Numbered from the stretch's first letter, positions 25,711 through 35,340 are shown. The stretch is 64,000 bases of DNA from UBA11986 sp963734955 (GCA_963734955.1 CAVTJO010000007.1:186001-250000); one strand, 5' to 3'. Notes: generated by a model not told the origin, from the sequence alone. Numbers and translations: made by a program.

Positions 25711-26838
25711 ATGCATCCGATTTTCGGTTCCAGGGAGCGGCTTCTTCTCTATCTTGGAGGTTGGTTGTTGCTGGCCCTCCTGTTCGCGTCGATCGTCGTG
25801 TTGTCGGGGGGACTGGAATGGATCGAAGCCCTCGCTCTTACGATACCGATGGCGGGCATGTATGCGTTCATCTGTCTTGCAGCGTTCTACATCTGTCGTG
25901 CGTTTCCGTTGCCGGAAACATCATTCCTGAAGCTTGTCGCGGTTTTTGTTGTGGCGTCGTCCGTCTCCAGCTCATTCTGGCTGCTGATTGTCCGGGGGTG
26001 GGTGATTGTCCTGTCGCAGGTTGACTGGACACGCGGACTTGACGCGAGGTTCCGCAGCATGGTTCCGGTGGTGTTCGGCAGCGGGGTGTTGTTGTACCTG
26101 CTGGCGGTCGTCGTACATTATCTCATTCTTGCCTTTGAGTCTTCGCGTGAAGTGGAGCGTCACGCGCTCCAGCTCGAGACCCTTGCGCGCGAGGCAGAAT
26201 TGCGGGCGCTAAAGACCCAAATTCATCCTCACTTCCTGTTCAACAGCCTCAACGCCATCAGCGCGCTCACCACGGTGGATCCTGGTGCTGCGAGAGAAAT
26301 GTCCCTCCGGCTTGCCGAGTTCTTGAGAAAGACCCTCAGGCTCGCCGCAACACAAATGATTACTGTCGCGGAGGAGCTTGCGCTTATCGACGACTATCTT
26401 GCCATCGAGAAGGCGCGATTCGGCTCACGGCTGTCGTTCAAAAAGGATGTGGATGAGGACGCACTGCGCTGTACCGTCCCTGCCTTGCTGCTGCAACCGT
26501 TGGTGGAAAATGCCATCAAGCATGGGGTGGCAAATACACTGGAGGGTGGGGTGATATCACTGGAAGTCCGCAATCGCGGCGGCCGGCTCTCTCTGGCGGT
26601 CGTGAACCCGCGCGATCCGGACTCAGCGGCCCCGACGACGAATGGCGTCGGACTGAAGAACGTGAGCGGGCGCCTCTCGTCGCTCTATGGAAACGAGGCG
26701 CGGCTGGATACTATCGCGACCGAGTCAACATTTTGTGCAGAGATCGTTCTGCCGGCTCATACACAGAAATCAAGTATTGATTTGAGAACACCGGGAGACG
26801 TTATTCCGAGCGAACCGAGAGATCTGAAAACGTCATGA
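25711..26838 (+). CDS. LytS-type sensor histidine kinase
   Basis: 375 aa. Four predicted membrane helices (residues ~10-145) precede a short coiled linker and the His_kinase domain, with LKTQIHPHFLFNSLNAI (H174 is the likely phosphoacceptor) and an ATPase domain with PALLLQPLVENAIKHGV and GVGLKNVSGRL. There is no separate extracellular sensor, which suits sensing through the membrane partners encoded just upstream. The tail after residue 350 is poorly conserved. It pairs with the LytTR regulator 16 bp downstream. Confidence 0.88.
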   Translation: MHPIFGSRERLLLYLGGWLLLALLFASIVVLSGGLEWIEALALTIPMAGMYAFICLAAFYICRAFPLPETSFLKLVAVFVVASSVSSSFWLLIVRGWVIVLSQVDWTRGLDARFRSMVPVVFGSGVLLYLLAVVVHYLILAFESSREVERHALQLETLAREAELRALKTQIHPHFLFNSLNAISALTTVDPGAAREMSLRLAEFLRKTLRLAATQMITVAEELALIDDYLAIEKARFGSRLSFKKDVDEDALRCTVPALLLQPLVENAIKHGVANTLEGGVISLEVRNRGGRLSLAVVNPRDPDSAAPTTNGVGLKNVSGRLSSLYGNEARLDTIATESTFCAEIVLPAHTQKSSIDLRTPGDVIPSEPRDLKTS

Positions 26839-26854
26839 CGGTTGGGATGATATA

Positions 26855-27619
26855 ATGGACGAAGGTGCGATTGCAGGCAAAATTCGCGCAGTTATCGTCG
26901 ATGACGAGGAGCTTGCGCGCAGGCTTTTGGTGGAATATCTTGGAGCCCATCCGGAGATCGAGGTTGTTGCCGAGTGCGCGAACGGTTTCGAGGCCGTCAA
27001 GGCTGTTACAGAGCTTGATCCGGACCTTCTCTTTCTCGATATCCAAATGCCGAAGCTCAACGGCTTCGAGGTACTTGATCTGATCGAGAAGAATCTCGCC
27101 GTAATCTTCGTGACCGCCTACGACGAATATGCGCTGAAGGCGTTTGAGGTTCATGCCGTTGACTACCTCCTCAAGCCCTTCGGCAAGGATCGGTTTGCAG
27201 AGGCACTGTTTCGTGCCGGAGAAAGAATAGGCAGGAAGGAGACCCCCGATCTCTCGAGGCTTGCGGCCGATGCCCGACCAACGACACGCCCGCTCGACCG
27301 TCTCCTGATTCGCGAAGGTTCAAGGGTGCACGTCATTCCCGTGGAGAAGATCGACTACATCGAAGCGAAGGACGACTATTTCTCCGTCAGGACCGAAGGC
27401 AGGAAAATCCTGAAACAGGGAACGCTCTCCGCACTGGAGGAGGATCTGGACCCCAAACATTTTCTCCGTATCCACCGTTCGTTCATCCTCAACATCGACC
27501 GCCTCTCCAAGATCGAACCATACGCCAAGGACAGCCGCGTTGCCATCCTCTCTGATGGTACCAGGTTGCTGGTGAGCAGGGCTGGATATGCAAAGCTGAA
27601 GGAGATGCTGGGGGTGTAG
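26855..27619 (+). CDS. LytTR-family response regulator
   Basis: 254 aa. Receiver domain (about residues 11-125) with the acidic pair in VDDEE, phosphorylated Asp D62 in FLDIQMP, the Thr in FVTAYDEYA and the Lys in LLKPFGKDR. LytTR DNA-binding domain at about 150-252 (KIDYIEAKDDYFSVRT, LDPKHFLRIHRSFILN). The partner kinase precedes it directly. Targets are unknown; the neighbouring LiaF-like genes are likely. Confidence 0.9.
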   Translation: MDEGAIAGKIRAVIVDDEELARRLLVEYLGAHPEIEVVAECANGFEAVKAVTELDPDLLFLDIQMPKLNGFEVLDLIEKNLAVIFVTAYDEYALKAFEVHAVDYLLKPFGKDRFAEALFRAGERIGRKETPDLSRLAADARPTTRPLDRLLIREGSRVHVIPVEKIDYIEAKDDYFSVRTEGRKILKQGTLSALEEDLDPKHFLRIHRSFILNIDRLSKIEPYAKDSRVAILSDGTRLLVSRAGYAKLKEMLGV

Positions 27620-27784
27620 GCGGACGGGGAGGCCTTTGGATTTCAACCAACTTCTCATACACGCGGCCAATACGAAGTCACCCACCTCGCGCTAAACCCT
27701 GCCGCAAAATAGTTTTCCGAGACTCTCACAAGTGTATGCACGATTGTCATCACGCCATTTGGCACAACTATTTCAAAATTGTTC

Positions 27785-27813
27785 TTGCATAATAATGCAT
27801 CATACTGTATATT
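27785..27813 (+). promoter_or_regulatory. Candidate promoter of the arg operon
   Basis: TTGCAT (27785-27790) and TATATT (27808-27813) with a 17-bp spacer. Both boxes overlap the two ARG boxes, so bound ArgR would block RNA polymerase. Leader length to argC would be about 20 nt. Confidence 0.45.
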
Positions 27814-27819
27814 TATGCA
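27786..27819. promoter_or_regulatory. Two tandem ARG boxes (ArgR operator)
   Basis: Box 1, TGCATAATAATGCA (27786-27799), and box 2, TGTATATTTATGCA (27806-27819), match the 14-bp core TGAAT-W4-ATTCA of known ARG boxes in layout: 5-bp arms, 4-bp A/T centre. Their centres are 20 bp apart, like the paired boxes recognised by an ArgR hexamer in E. coli. argR itself is the fifth gene of the operon that follows, so autoregulation is expected. Confidence 0.7.
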
Positions 27820-27838
27820 GCTTAATCAAACGGAGATC

Positions 27839-28873
27839 ATGATTCGGGTTGGGATTATCGGTGCATCGGGCTACTCGGGGGCAGAGTTGATGCGCCTGCT
27901 CTCCACCAGGCCGGATGTGGACATCGCAAAGGTTGTTGCAGGCGCGTCCGCTGGAAAGAAGGTCGAAGAGGTGTATCCAGCGCTTTCAGGCATTGTGGAC
28001 CTAACATTCGAGACTTTCAATGCCGGCCATTATGAGGGCCTGGATGTTGTGTTTGTTGCGCTGCCATCAGGAGAGGGGATGAACATCGTTCCCCAACTTC
28101 TGGGTCGTGTTGGAAAGGTCATCGATCTCGGCGGTGACTTCCGGTTGCCCGACGCAAGCCTCTATGAAAAGTTCTATGGACACAAACATGCGTGCCCGGA
28201 GCTTCTGGGGGATGCAGTGTATGGTTTGACCGAGCTTAACAGGGCTTCAATTGCGACATCGCATTTTGTTGCCAATCCCGGCTGCTACCCGACAAGTGCG
28301 ATTCTTCCTCTCTTTCCCCTTTTGAAAATGGGTCTGATCTCCCCGAAAGGAATTGTCATCAACTCGCTTTCGGGCGTTTCGGGCGCTGGTCGGTCGGCGT
28401 CCATGGAGATGAGCTTCGCGGAGGTGAATGAGAATATCCGTGCATACAAAATCGGCAAGCACCAGCACATCCCCGAAATCCAGTCGGTGCTGGAGCAGAT
28501 AGCAGGAGGGAGTATTGGACTTTCCTTCGTTCCTCATCTCGTTCCGCTGACACGGGGAATCTACACCACGATTCATGCAGACACCACGACCGACTGTACC
28601 GAGGAAGCGGTCTTCGATGCTTACCTCGAATCGTACGCCGACGCACCGTTCATCAGAGTGCGGAAGTCTGTTCCACAGATCAGGGATGTCGCGTTCTCCA
28701 ATTTTTGTGACATTGCATTCAGGATGGAGCGGCGCACAAATCAGATCATCACCATATCGACGATCGACAATCTTGTCAAAGGCGCAGCGGGGCAGGCGAT
28801 ACAAAACATGAACGTCATGCTCGGACTGCCGGAGGAAACCGGACTGTTGCGAAAGGAGTTGCAGGATGTTTAA
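27839..28873 (+). CDS. argC: N-acetyl-gamma-glutamyl-phosphate reductase
   Basis: 344 aa from the ATG at 27839, with GGAG just upstream; the frame also opens 20 codons earlier, inside the operator. NADPH-binding GASGYSGAEL at the start and the active-site Cys in NPGCYPTSA. Third step of arginine synthesis. First gene of the operon behind two ARG boxes; its stop overlaps the argJ start by 8 bp. Confidence 0.95.
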   Translation: MIRVGIIGASGYSGAELMRLLSTRPDVDIAKVVAGASAGKKVEEVYPALSGIVDLTFETFNAGHYEGLDVVFVALPSGEGMNIVPQLLGRVGKVIDLGGDFRLPDASLYEKFYGHKHACPELLGDAVYGLTELNRASIATSHFVANPGCYPTSAILPLFPLLKMGLISPKGIVINSLSGVSGAGRSASMEMSFAEVNENIRAYKIGKHQHIPEIQSVLEQIAGGSIGLSFVPHLVPLTRGIYTTIHADTTTDCTEEAVFDAYLESYADAPFIRVRKSVPQIRDVAFSNFCDIAFRMERRTNQIITISTIDNLVKGAAGQAIQNMNVMLGLPEETGLLRKELQDV

Positions 28874-30074
28874 CGAATGTGCGTGCGGTGTCACGGGGCC
28901 AAAGGGATTTCGCGCTGCCGGCATCCATACCGGAATCAAGAAAGCAAAGAAGGATTTGTCGCTGGTTTTCTCCGATGCCCCGGCGAAGGCTGCGGGCGTG
29001 TTTACGACCAGCAAGGTGCAGGCAGCGCCCGTGCTCGTATGCAAGCAGCAATTGAAACGTTCGGCTTCCTTCCGTGCGATTCTTGTCAACAGCGGAAACG
29101 CGAACGCCTGTACGGGCGAACGCGGGTTGAATGATGCGTGGACCATGGTCGAGTCGGTTGCGCGGGAAGCAGGCATTGCGGCAAAGGACGTACTGGTGTC
29201 GTCAACCGGCGTCATCGGTCAGTACCTTCCCATGGACAAGATCGCTGCCGGAATTCCGAGGATTGTGTCATCGCTCGGCGTCGACGGACACTTGTCAGCG
29301 GCGGAGGGAATCATGACTACGGATACGTTCAGCAAAGAGCTGGCGGTGCGTGTGCTGCTCGACGGCGATGAGGTGACAATCGGCGGAATGGCAAAAGGCT
29401 CCGGCATGATTGCCCCGAACATGGCTACCATGCTGTCGTTTGTCACGACCGATGCAAACATCGCGCCCGAGCTACTGGCCCATTCTCTCAAGCATGCGGC
29501 AGACAGGTCATTCAACCGCATTACCGTTGATGGCGATACAAGCACGAATGATATGGTTCTGATTCTTGCGAACGGGATGGCCGGTAACAAGGAACTGAAT
29601 GATCCCGGGACACCTTCATACCGGGCATTCTATGACGCCCTCGAGTATCTTCTCATCCGTCTCTCGAAGATGATTGTCCTTGATGGAGAGGGTGCGACGA
29701 AGTTTGTCGAGATTGAAGTGCGGGGCGCCGCGACGGAGGAGGCCGCTGTGCGCGCAGCAAGGTCAATTGCAAATTCCAGTCTGGTCAAGACGGCAATTCA
29801 TGGTGAGGACGCGAACTGGGGACGGATACTTGCGGCTGTGGGATACTCCGGAATTGAGTTTGAGCCGTCCGACGTGGAAATTTTCTTCGGCAATGTCCCG
29901 ATCCTCCAGAAGAACTATTCGATTTATTTCTCGGAAGAGGCGGCGAAACTGGTCTTGAGTCAGAAGGAAATCAAGATCACTGTCAACCTGCACCAGGGGA
30001 CTCACATGGCTTCGTTCTGGACATGTGACCTTTCCAAGGAGTATGTGGCCATCAACGCAAACTATAGAACCTGA
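28866..30074 (+). CDS. argJ: Glutamate N-acetyltransferase / ornithine acetyltransferase
   Basis: 402 aa. The self-cleavage motif is present in KGSGMIAPNMATMLSF, with T188 the nucleophile of the beta chain. VDGDTSTNDM and EGATKFVEIEVRGA are further family marks. ArgJ recycles the acetyl group from acetylornithine to glutamate, so a separate argE is unnecessary; whether it also uses acetyl-CoA cannot be read from sequence. A strong AAAGGAG sits inside the end of argC. argD is not in this operon. Confidence 0.95.
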   Translation: MFNECACGVTGPKGFRAAGIHTGIKKAKKDLSLVFSDAPAKAAGVFTTSKVQAAPVLVCKQQLKRSASFRAILVNSGNANACTGERGLNDAWTMVESVAREAGIAAKDVLVSSTGVIGQYLPMDKIAAGIPRIVSSLGVDGHLSAAEGIMTTDTFSKELAVRVLLDGDEVTIGGMAKGSGMIAPNMATMLSFVTTDANIAPELLAHSLKHAADRSFNRITVDGDTSTNDMVLILANGMAGNKELNDPGTPSYRAFYDALEYLLIRLSKMIVLDGEGATKFVEIEVRGAATEEAAVRAARSIANSSLVKTAIHGEDANWGRILAAVGYSGIEFEPSDVEIFFGNVPILQKNYSIYFSEEAAKLVLSQKEIKITVNLHQGTHMASFWTCDLSKEYVAINANYRT

Positions 30075-30078
30075 CGGC

Positions 30079-30960
30079 ATGATACCGATATCCACAAAGA
30101 CTGAAGTCCTTATCGAAGCGCTCCCGTACATCCAGCGCTATGAGGGTAAGACATTCGTCGTCAAGTATGGTGGCGCTGCAATGATTGATGATGGGTTGAA
30201 GGAATCATTTGCGCAGGACGTGGCGCTCCTGAAGAAGATCGGGATCCGGATCGTTATTGTTCACGGTGGTGGAAAGGAAGTAACGGAGATTGCTGCCCGC
30301 CTTGGGCTTGAAACCCACTTCATCAACGGTCAACGCTACACCGATGAGCCGATGATGGACGTCGTGCAGATGGTGCTCGCCGGCAAAACAAACAAGGACA
30401 TCGTCGCCCGGATCAACCAGCACGACGGCGAGGCGGTCGGGCTCTGCGGCATCGATGTCGATCTTCTGCGCGTCGAGAGGACGGCTGATAATGGGACGGA
30501 TCTCGGTCTGGTGGGAGAAGTCTCCAGTGTCAATACAACATTTCTGAATCTGCTGTTGAACAACAATACGATGCCGGTCATTGCTCCGGTAGGTGTTGAC
30601 AAATCCTGGCAGGCACACAACATTAATGCCGACCTTGCGGCGGCAAGTGTTGCGGCCGCGCTCAAATCAGAGAAGCTTGTCTATCTCAGCGATGTGGAAG
30701 GCGTGATGGTGAACGGCGCTCTCGTGCACAGCCTGAAGAAGGACGATGCAAAACAACTGATCGATGGAGGGACTATTATCAATGGCATGGTGCCCAAGAT
30801 TCGGTCCGCATTCGATGCCCTGGACGCAGGTGTGCAGAAGGTGCACATGATTGACGGACGGGTCAAGCATTCGTTGTTGCTCGAAATATTCACCGATGAG
30901 GGTGTTGGAACCGAGCTCCTGCGTTCCATAACCCAACACACTGCGAAGGTTTTTCAATGA
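30079..30960 (+). CDS. argB: Acetylglutamate kinase
   Basis: 293 aa from the ATG at 30079, 4 bp after argJ; a longer frame would overlap argJ. Amino-acid-kinase motifs: FVVKYGGAAM, IVHGGGKEV, GLCGIDVDLL, NINADLAAA and GGTIINGMVPKI. Phosphorylates N-acetylglutamate. An N-terminal helix of the kind linked to arginine feedback inhibition in hexameric enzymes may be present (STKTEVLIEALPYIQRYEGK). It ends with an ATGA overlap with argF. Confidence 0.95.
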   Translation: MIPISTKTEVLIEALPYIQRYEGKTFVVKYGGAAMIDDGLKESFAQDVALLKKIGIRIVIVHGGGKEVTEIAARLGLETHFINGQRYTDEPMMDVVQMVLAGKTNKDIVARINQHDGEAVGLCGIDVDLLRVERTADNGTDLGLVGEVSSVNTTFLNLLLNNNTMPVIAPVGVDKSWQAHNINADLAAASVAAALKSEKLVYLSDVEGVMVNGALVHSLKKDDAKQLIDGGTIINGMVPKIRSAFDALDAGVQKVHMIDGRVKHSLLLEIFTDEGVGTELLRSITQHTAKVFQ

Positions 30961-31916
30961 TCAAGGATTTTCTTTCGTTCGTGCCATATTCCCCGAACGA
31001 TCTGACAAACATCTTTGGTTTGACAAAGTGGCTGAAGGAAGAAAGCCCCGGACACTTTAAACCCCTCCGGGACAAGACCGCCGCATTGATATTCGAAAAG
31101 CCCTCGCTCCGCACGCATGTCTCATTCGAGGTGGGTATCCTGCAGCTCGGAGGCCAATCGGTATATCTATCCGGGAATAACATTGGCATTGAGAGCCGGG
31201 AATCCGTGAAGGATGTCGCGGAAGTCCTGTCCCTATACAACGATCTGATCGTTATCAGGACCTACCAGCACGATGTCGTCGAACAGCTCGCTCACCATGC
31301 AACCATTCCGGTCGTCAATGCGCTGACCGATCTTCTCCATCCATGTCAGGTTATAGCCGACGCATACACGTTGATCGAGCGTGAAATGTTCTCAGACTCA
31401 ACCAAAGTTGTGTTTGTGGGGGACGGCAACAACATGGCGAACTCCTGGCTTGAGCTTGCGGAGAAGCTCCCGTTGCATTTTGTCCTTGCATGCCCCATGG
31501 GATATGAGCCAGACAAAACCATTCTTGCCCGGGCGATTAAGGCAGGGAAGAGCAGGATTGAGGCCGTCCGTGATCCACGTGAGGCCGCAGAAGGCGCCGA
31601 TGTTCTCTACACCGACGTGTGGGTTAGCATGGGCCAGGAAGCGGAACGGGCACAGCGGCTCGAAGCCTTCACGGGCTATCAGATCAACGCGGGTCTGCTT
31701 TCCCTTGCACATCCGGGCTGCGTGGTGATGCACTGTCTGCCCGCCCATAGAGGTGAAGAGATCACGGCGGATGTTCTTGAAGGGCCACACTCAATCGTTC
31801 TTCCGCAGGCACAGAACCGGCTCCATGTGCAGAAAGGGATCCTCGCATATTTATTCGGCGCCGGGAAACCGGCCAACGCCGGCCATGACGAAATCCTGGA
31901 GTCCATCTTTGCATGA
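30957..31916 (+). CDS. argF: Ornithine carbamoyltransferase
   Basis: 319 aa. Carbamoyl-phosphate loop FEKPSLRTHVSFE (a Leu variant of S-T-R-T), HPCQ, the DVWVSMGQE loop for the ornithine amino group and MHCLPAHRGEEI. The SMG loop and HCLP motif support true ornithine transcarbamylase rather than the succinyl- or acetylornithine enzymes of Bacteroides and Xanthomonas. Overlaps argB and argR by 4 bp each. Confidence 0.92.
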   Translation: MIKDFLSFVPYSPNDLTNIFGLTKWLKEESPGHFKPLRDKTAALIFEKPSLRTHVSFEVGILQLGGQSVYLSGNNIGIESRESVKDVAEVLSLYNDLIVIRTYQHDVVEQLAHHATIPVVNALTDLLHPCQVIADAYTLIEREMFSDSTKVVFVGDGNNMANSWLELAEKLPLHFVLACPMGYEPDKTILARAIKAGKSRIEAVRDPREAAEGADVLYTDVWVSMGQEAERAQRLEAFTGYQINAGLLSLAHPGCVVMHCLPAHRGEEITADVLEGPHSIVLPQAQNRLHVQKGILAYLFGAGKPANAGHDEILESIFA

Positions 31917-32383
31917 GCAATGACAGCCCGATGACGAAACAAGGCCGGCACTTCGCAATCAGAGAAATCATCGATGCGAAGCCCATCGCGAACCAGGATG
32001 AACTGAGAGTTGAGCTGAAGAGACGGAGGTGTGCGGTGACGCAGGCAACCCTGTCGCGCGACCTCGCGGAACTCGGGATCAGCAGGGTTATGTCATCCGA
32101 TGGCCCGCGTTATGTGCTTCAATCTTCGGCGACGGAGGTGCAGGTGCTGAAGCCGGTGGTGGGCACACAGGTACTCTCGATTCGTGCGAATGAGAATCTC
32201 ATCGTGATCAAAACGCTTCCGGGGTGCGCGAACATCGTGGGGGAGTTTCTTGATATCCAGCCCCATCCGGAGATTATCGGGACGGTGGCGGGAGACAATA
32301 CCCTGCTTGTGATCCCATCATCAGAAAAGAAGACATCGCACGTCATTCAATTCCTCAAAAACAAACTCATCGAAGGGAAGTAA
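31913..32383 (+). CDS. argR: Arginine repressor
   Basis: 156 aa. N-terminal winged helix with TQATLSRDLAELGI (the Ser-Arg recognition pair) and a C-terminal hexamerisation and arginine-binding domain with GCANIVGEFLD and GTVAGDNTLLVI. It sits inside the operon it is likely to control, linked by an ATGA overlap upstream and a TAATG overlap with argG downstream. Two ARG boxes precede argC. Confidence 0.94.
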   Translation: MSNDSPMTKQGRHFAIREIIDAKPIANQDELRVELKRRRCAVTQATLSRDLAELGISRVMSSDGPRYVLQSSATEVQVLKPVVGTQVLSIRANENLIVIKTLPGCANIVGEFLDIQPHPEIIGTVAGDNTLLVIPSSEKKTSHVIQFLKNKLIEGK

Positions 32384-33621
32384 TGAAGAAGAGCATGAAG
32401 ATTGCCGTGGCCTACTCCGGTGGGCTTGATACCTCGGTCATGATCAGGTGGCTGATGGAGAAGTACGATGCCGAGATCATCACTGTTACGGGAGACCTCG
32501 GACAACGGAAGGAGCTCCATGGTGTCGAGGAGAAGGCGTTGAACACGGGGGCCTCAAAAGCGGTGGTGGTGGACGCCACGAAGGAGTTTGTCGAGCACTA
32601 TGTGTTTCCAGCGTTGAAAGCCGGCGCTTTGTACGAACATGCCTATCCCATGGCGACCTCGCTTGGCCGTCCTTTGCTTGCAAAGCTGCTTGTTGAGACC
32701 GCGCTCCAGGAGCATGCCGACGCCGTTGCGCATGGTTGTACAGGAAAAGGCAACGACCAGGTCAGGTTCGAAGTGTCTGTCGCGGCGCTTGCTCCACAGT
32801 TGAAAGTGATAGCACCGCTGCGAGAGTGGGAATTCACTTCGCGGGAAGAGGAGATTGAGTATGCGAGGAAACACAGGATTCCTGTCGCGGCAACGGTGCA
32901 AAGCCCTTATTCAATAGACGAAAATATCTGGGGAACAAGCATTGAATGCGGGGTGCTTGAAGACCCGACGGTCGAGCCGCCCGCGGATGCGTACCAGCGA
33001 ACGGTGGCTCCCGAGCTGGCTCCCGACATTCCGCAGTACGTCCGGATAGACTTCGAGGCGGGAGTACCGGTAAGTGTGAACGGCCAGGCAATGGAATCCA
33101 TCGAACTCATCAACTATCTGAACGATGTCGGTGGAGCCAATGGTATCGGTCGGATAGACCTTGTTGAGAACAGGCTGGTTGGGATCAAGTCAAGAGAGAT
33201 TTATGAAGCACCAGCGGCCACAATCCTTCATTTTGCGCACACGGAGCTTGAGCGGTTGACGCTGGACAAACCGACGTTCGATTTGAAAGGTGAGCTGTCC
33301 GGAAGGTATGCCAACCTTGTCTACAACGGAATGTGGTTCTCCCCGCTTCGCAATGCGCTGGATGCCTTCGTCGACGTTACTCAGCGGAACGTGACGGGCA
33401 CAGTCAAGGTGAAACTCTTCAAGGGGACTGTCGGTATCGCGGCGAGAACATCGGAGCGATCGCTGTACAACCCGGCCCTTGCCACGTACACGAAAGAGGA
33501 TACGTTTGACCATAAGGCATCCGAAGGATTCATCAAGATTTACGGGCTGCCCCTCAAGACGTACCACCAGGTCAATCGCAATGGTGTCCACAAACACATC
33601 GACGAACTGCTCAACGTTTGA
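32383..33621 (+). CDS. argG: Argininosuccinate synthase
   Basis: 412 aa. The ATP pyrophosphatase P-loop AYSGGLDTSV is at the start, followed by GCTGKGNDQVRFE and the EYARKHRIPV and SIDENIWGTSIE motifs of the family. Joins citrulline and aspartate. Start and argR stop share one base (TAATG), so translation is probably coupled. Confidence 0.95.
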   Translation: MKKSMKIAVAYSGGLDTSVMIRWLMEKYDAEIITVTGDLGQRKELHGVEEKALNTGASKAVVVDATKEFVEHYVFPALKAGALYEHAYPMATSLGRPLLAKLLVETALQEHADAVAHGCTGKGNDQVRFEVSVAALAPQLKVIAPLREWEFTSREEEIEYARKHRIPVAATVQSPYSIDENIWGTSIECGVLEDPTVEPPADAYQRTVAPELAPDIPQYVRIDFEAGVPVSVNGQAMESIELINYLNDVGGANGIGRIDLVENRLVGIKSREIYEAPAATILHFAHTELERLTLDKPTFDLKGELSGRYANLVYNGMWFSPLRNALDAFVDVTQRNVTGTVKVKLFKGTVGIAARTSERSLYNPALATYTKEDTFDHKASEGFIKIYGLPLKTYHQVNRNGVHKHIDELLNV

Positions 33622-33630
33622 CGTGATCTG

Positions 33631-35030
33631 ATGAAACTCTGGAGGGGACGCTTTCGTTCACCGCTCAATCCGCATGCGCTGAAATTTTCTTCTTCTCTTT
33701 CGGTCGACAAGGAGCTCTATCGTGAGGATATCGAGGGGAGTCTTGCGCACGTTGCCATGCTTGAGGAACAGAGGATCATCTTGCCTCATGAGTCCAGTAC
33801 GATCCGTAAAGCCCTTAAACAGATCAAGCGCGAGATTGCGCTCGGGAAGCTGATCCGTAATGGAAAGTCCTCTGGAAGAGAACGTTTCGTCGCCGAGGAT
33901 ATTCATATGGCGATTGAGCAGAGACTGATGGAGAAAGTGGGCTCGATTGGTGGTAAGTTACATACTGCCCGCAGCCGGAACGACCAGATCGCTCTTGATG
34001 AGAGGCTGTATCTGCGCCGGACAACCCGACAGGTCCTCACACTCATCCGGCAGCTACAGAAGGCGTTTGTCGCGAAAGCGTCTCAGTACAAGTCCGTGAT
34101 GATGCCCGGCTACACGCATCTGCAACGGGCCCAGCCGATATTGCTTGCTCACCACCTTCTGGCCTATGTTTCAATGCTTGACCGTGACTACGAGCGCTTC
34201 GGTGATTTGCTCAAGCGAATCAACCTGTCACCGCTCGGTGCCGCGGCACTGGCAGGTACACCGTTTCCCATCAACCGCAGGGCGACGGCAAAGGCGTTAC
34301 GGTTTTCAGGTTTGGTGGAAAACAGCATTGATGCGGTGAGTGATAGGGATGTCCTTGTTGAATTCATCGCCCATTGCTCGATTGTCATGATGCACCTGAG
34401 TCGGTTCGCGGAGGAACTCGTGTTATGGAGTTCCCGGGAGTGGCGCTTCGTGGAGATCGGTGATGCATTTGACCACAGGTAGCAGCATCATGCCTCAAAA
34501 GAAGAATCCCGATATGGCTGAGCTCGTGCGTGGTAAAACAGGACGCGTGTATGGCGATTTGATTGCACTCCTCACGGTGATGAAAGGACTCCCGCTTGCC
34601 TACAACCGCGACATGCAGGAGGACAAAGAACCACTGTTCGATGCAGCAAAGACAGTTGGCGATTCCCTGGGTGTTTGCACCCTCATGCTGAAGACCCTGA
34701 AGTTCGACAGGACAACGGTTCGAGAGCGAGCTTGCTGCGGATTTTCTCCTGGCAACCGAACTTGCTGATTACCTTGTGCGGAAGGGAACGCCATTCCGAA
34801 AGGCGCACTCGATCGTCGGGGAGGTTGTGCGCATATGTTCCATGAAGCGGATATCGTTGCGGGATCTTCCCCTGAGTGAATATCGAAAGCATTCTGAAAG
34901 GTTTGAGATTGATCTTTACAAGGTGCTCGACCCCCGTGCCTCTCTCAAGCGTAAACGCTCTGCAGGATCGACGTCACCGAGTGAGGTTCAGAAAGAAATT
35001 CGCCACTGGTTGGCGAAGCTTCGTTCGTAA
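33631..35030 (+). pseudogene. argH: Argininosuccinate lyase, interrupted by two single-base insertions
   Basis: Three successive frames together encode a full lyase of about 465 aa. Frame 1 (33631 on) has KLHTARSRNDQIALD and YTHLQRAQP. Frame 2 has TTGSSIMPQKKNPDMAEL, with the catalytic Ser. Frame 3, to the stop at 35030, has LAADFLLATELADYLVRKG. Dropping one G at 34471 (DAF-TTGSS) and one A at 34714-34715 (FDRT-RFESEL) restores the whole protein. All catalytic segments are conserved, and the rest of the operon is intact, so sequencing error is a strong alternative to real loss. If real, the strain could not make arginine by this route. Confidence 0.85.
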
Positions 35031-35291
35031 ACGCGATTCCATCTTTCCCGCCGGACCCTGCTGTGTTTTCGACACAGTATTCAGACTCTTCCCTCCCGTT
35101 TTGTAAGCACTGGTAACCATGCATCTTGCGGCCACGTTGCGTTTGGTGTTGTGGCTCGCTATCTTTCCGAAGATGAAAGACATAGGTCGGAATTGTGAAC
35201 AGGGCACTTGCCTGCGGTTCACCGGTCCAGACCTGAGAGCGCCAGCTCTACTTCAAGACTCACCTAACGCACTCATCTCTCGCCCTTGATC

Positions 35292-35340
35292 CGCGGAGAT
35301 ACTCCGCGCTCTTCATCCTTTAGCCGGACGTTCAGACGTC
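35292..35340. repeat. Pair of adjacent hairpins downstream of argH
   Basis: CGCGGAG-ATA-CTCCGCG (35292-35308) and GACGT-TCAG-ACGTC (35327-35340) are perfect short hairpins 18 bp apart. Neither has a T-run, so they do not form a classical terminator; they may be a REP-like intergenic element. Confidence 0.4.

Noticed and set aside
30957..31916. Acetyl- or succinylornithine carbamoyltransferase instead of ornithine carbamoyltransferase
   Set aside because: The SMG ornithine loop and HCLP motif are present and argJ makes free ornithine, so the ordinary enzyme fits better.
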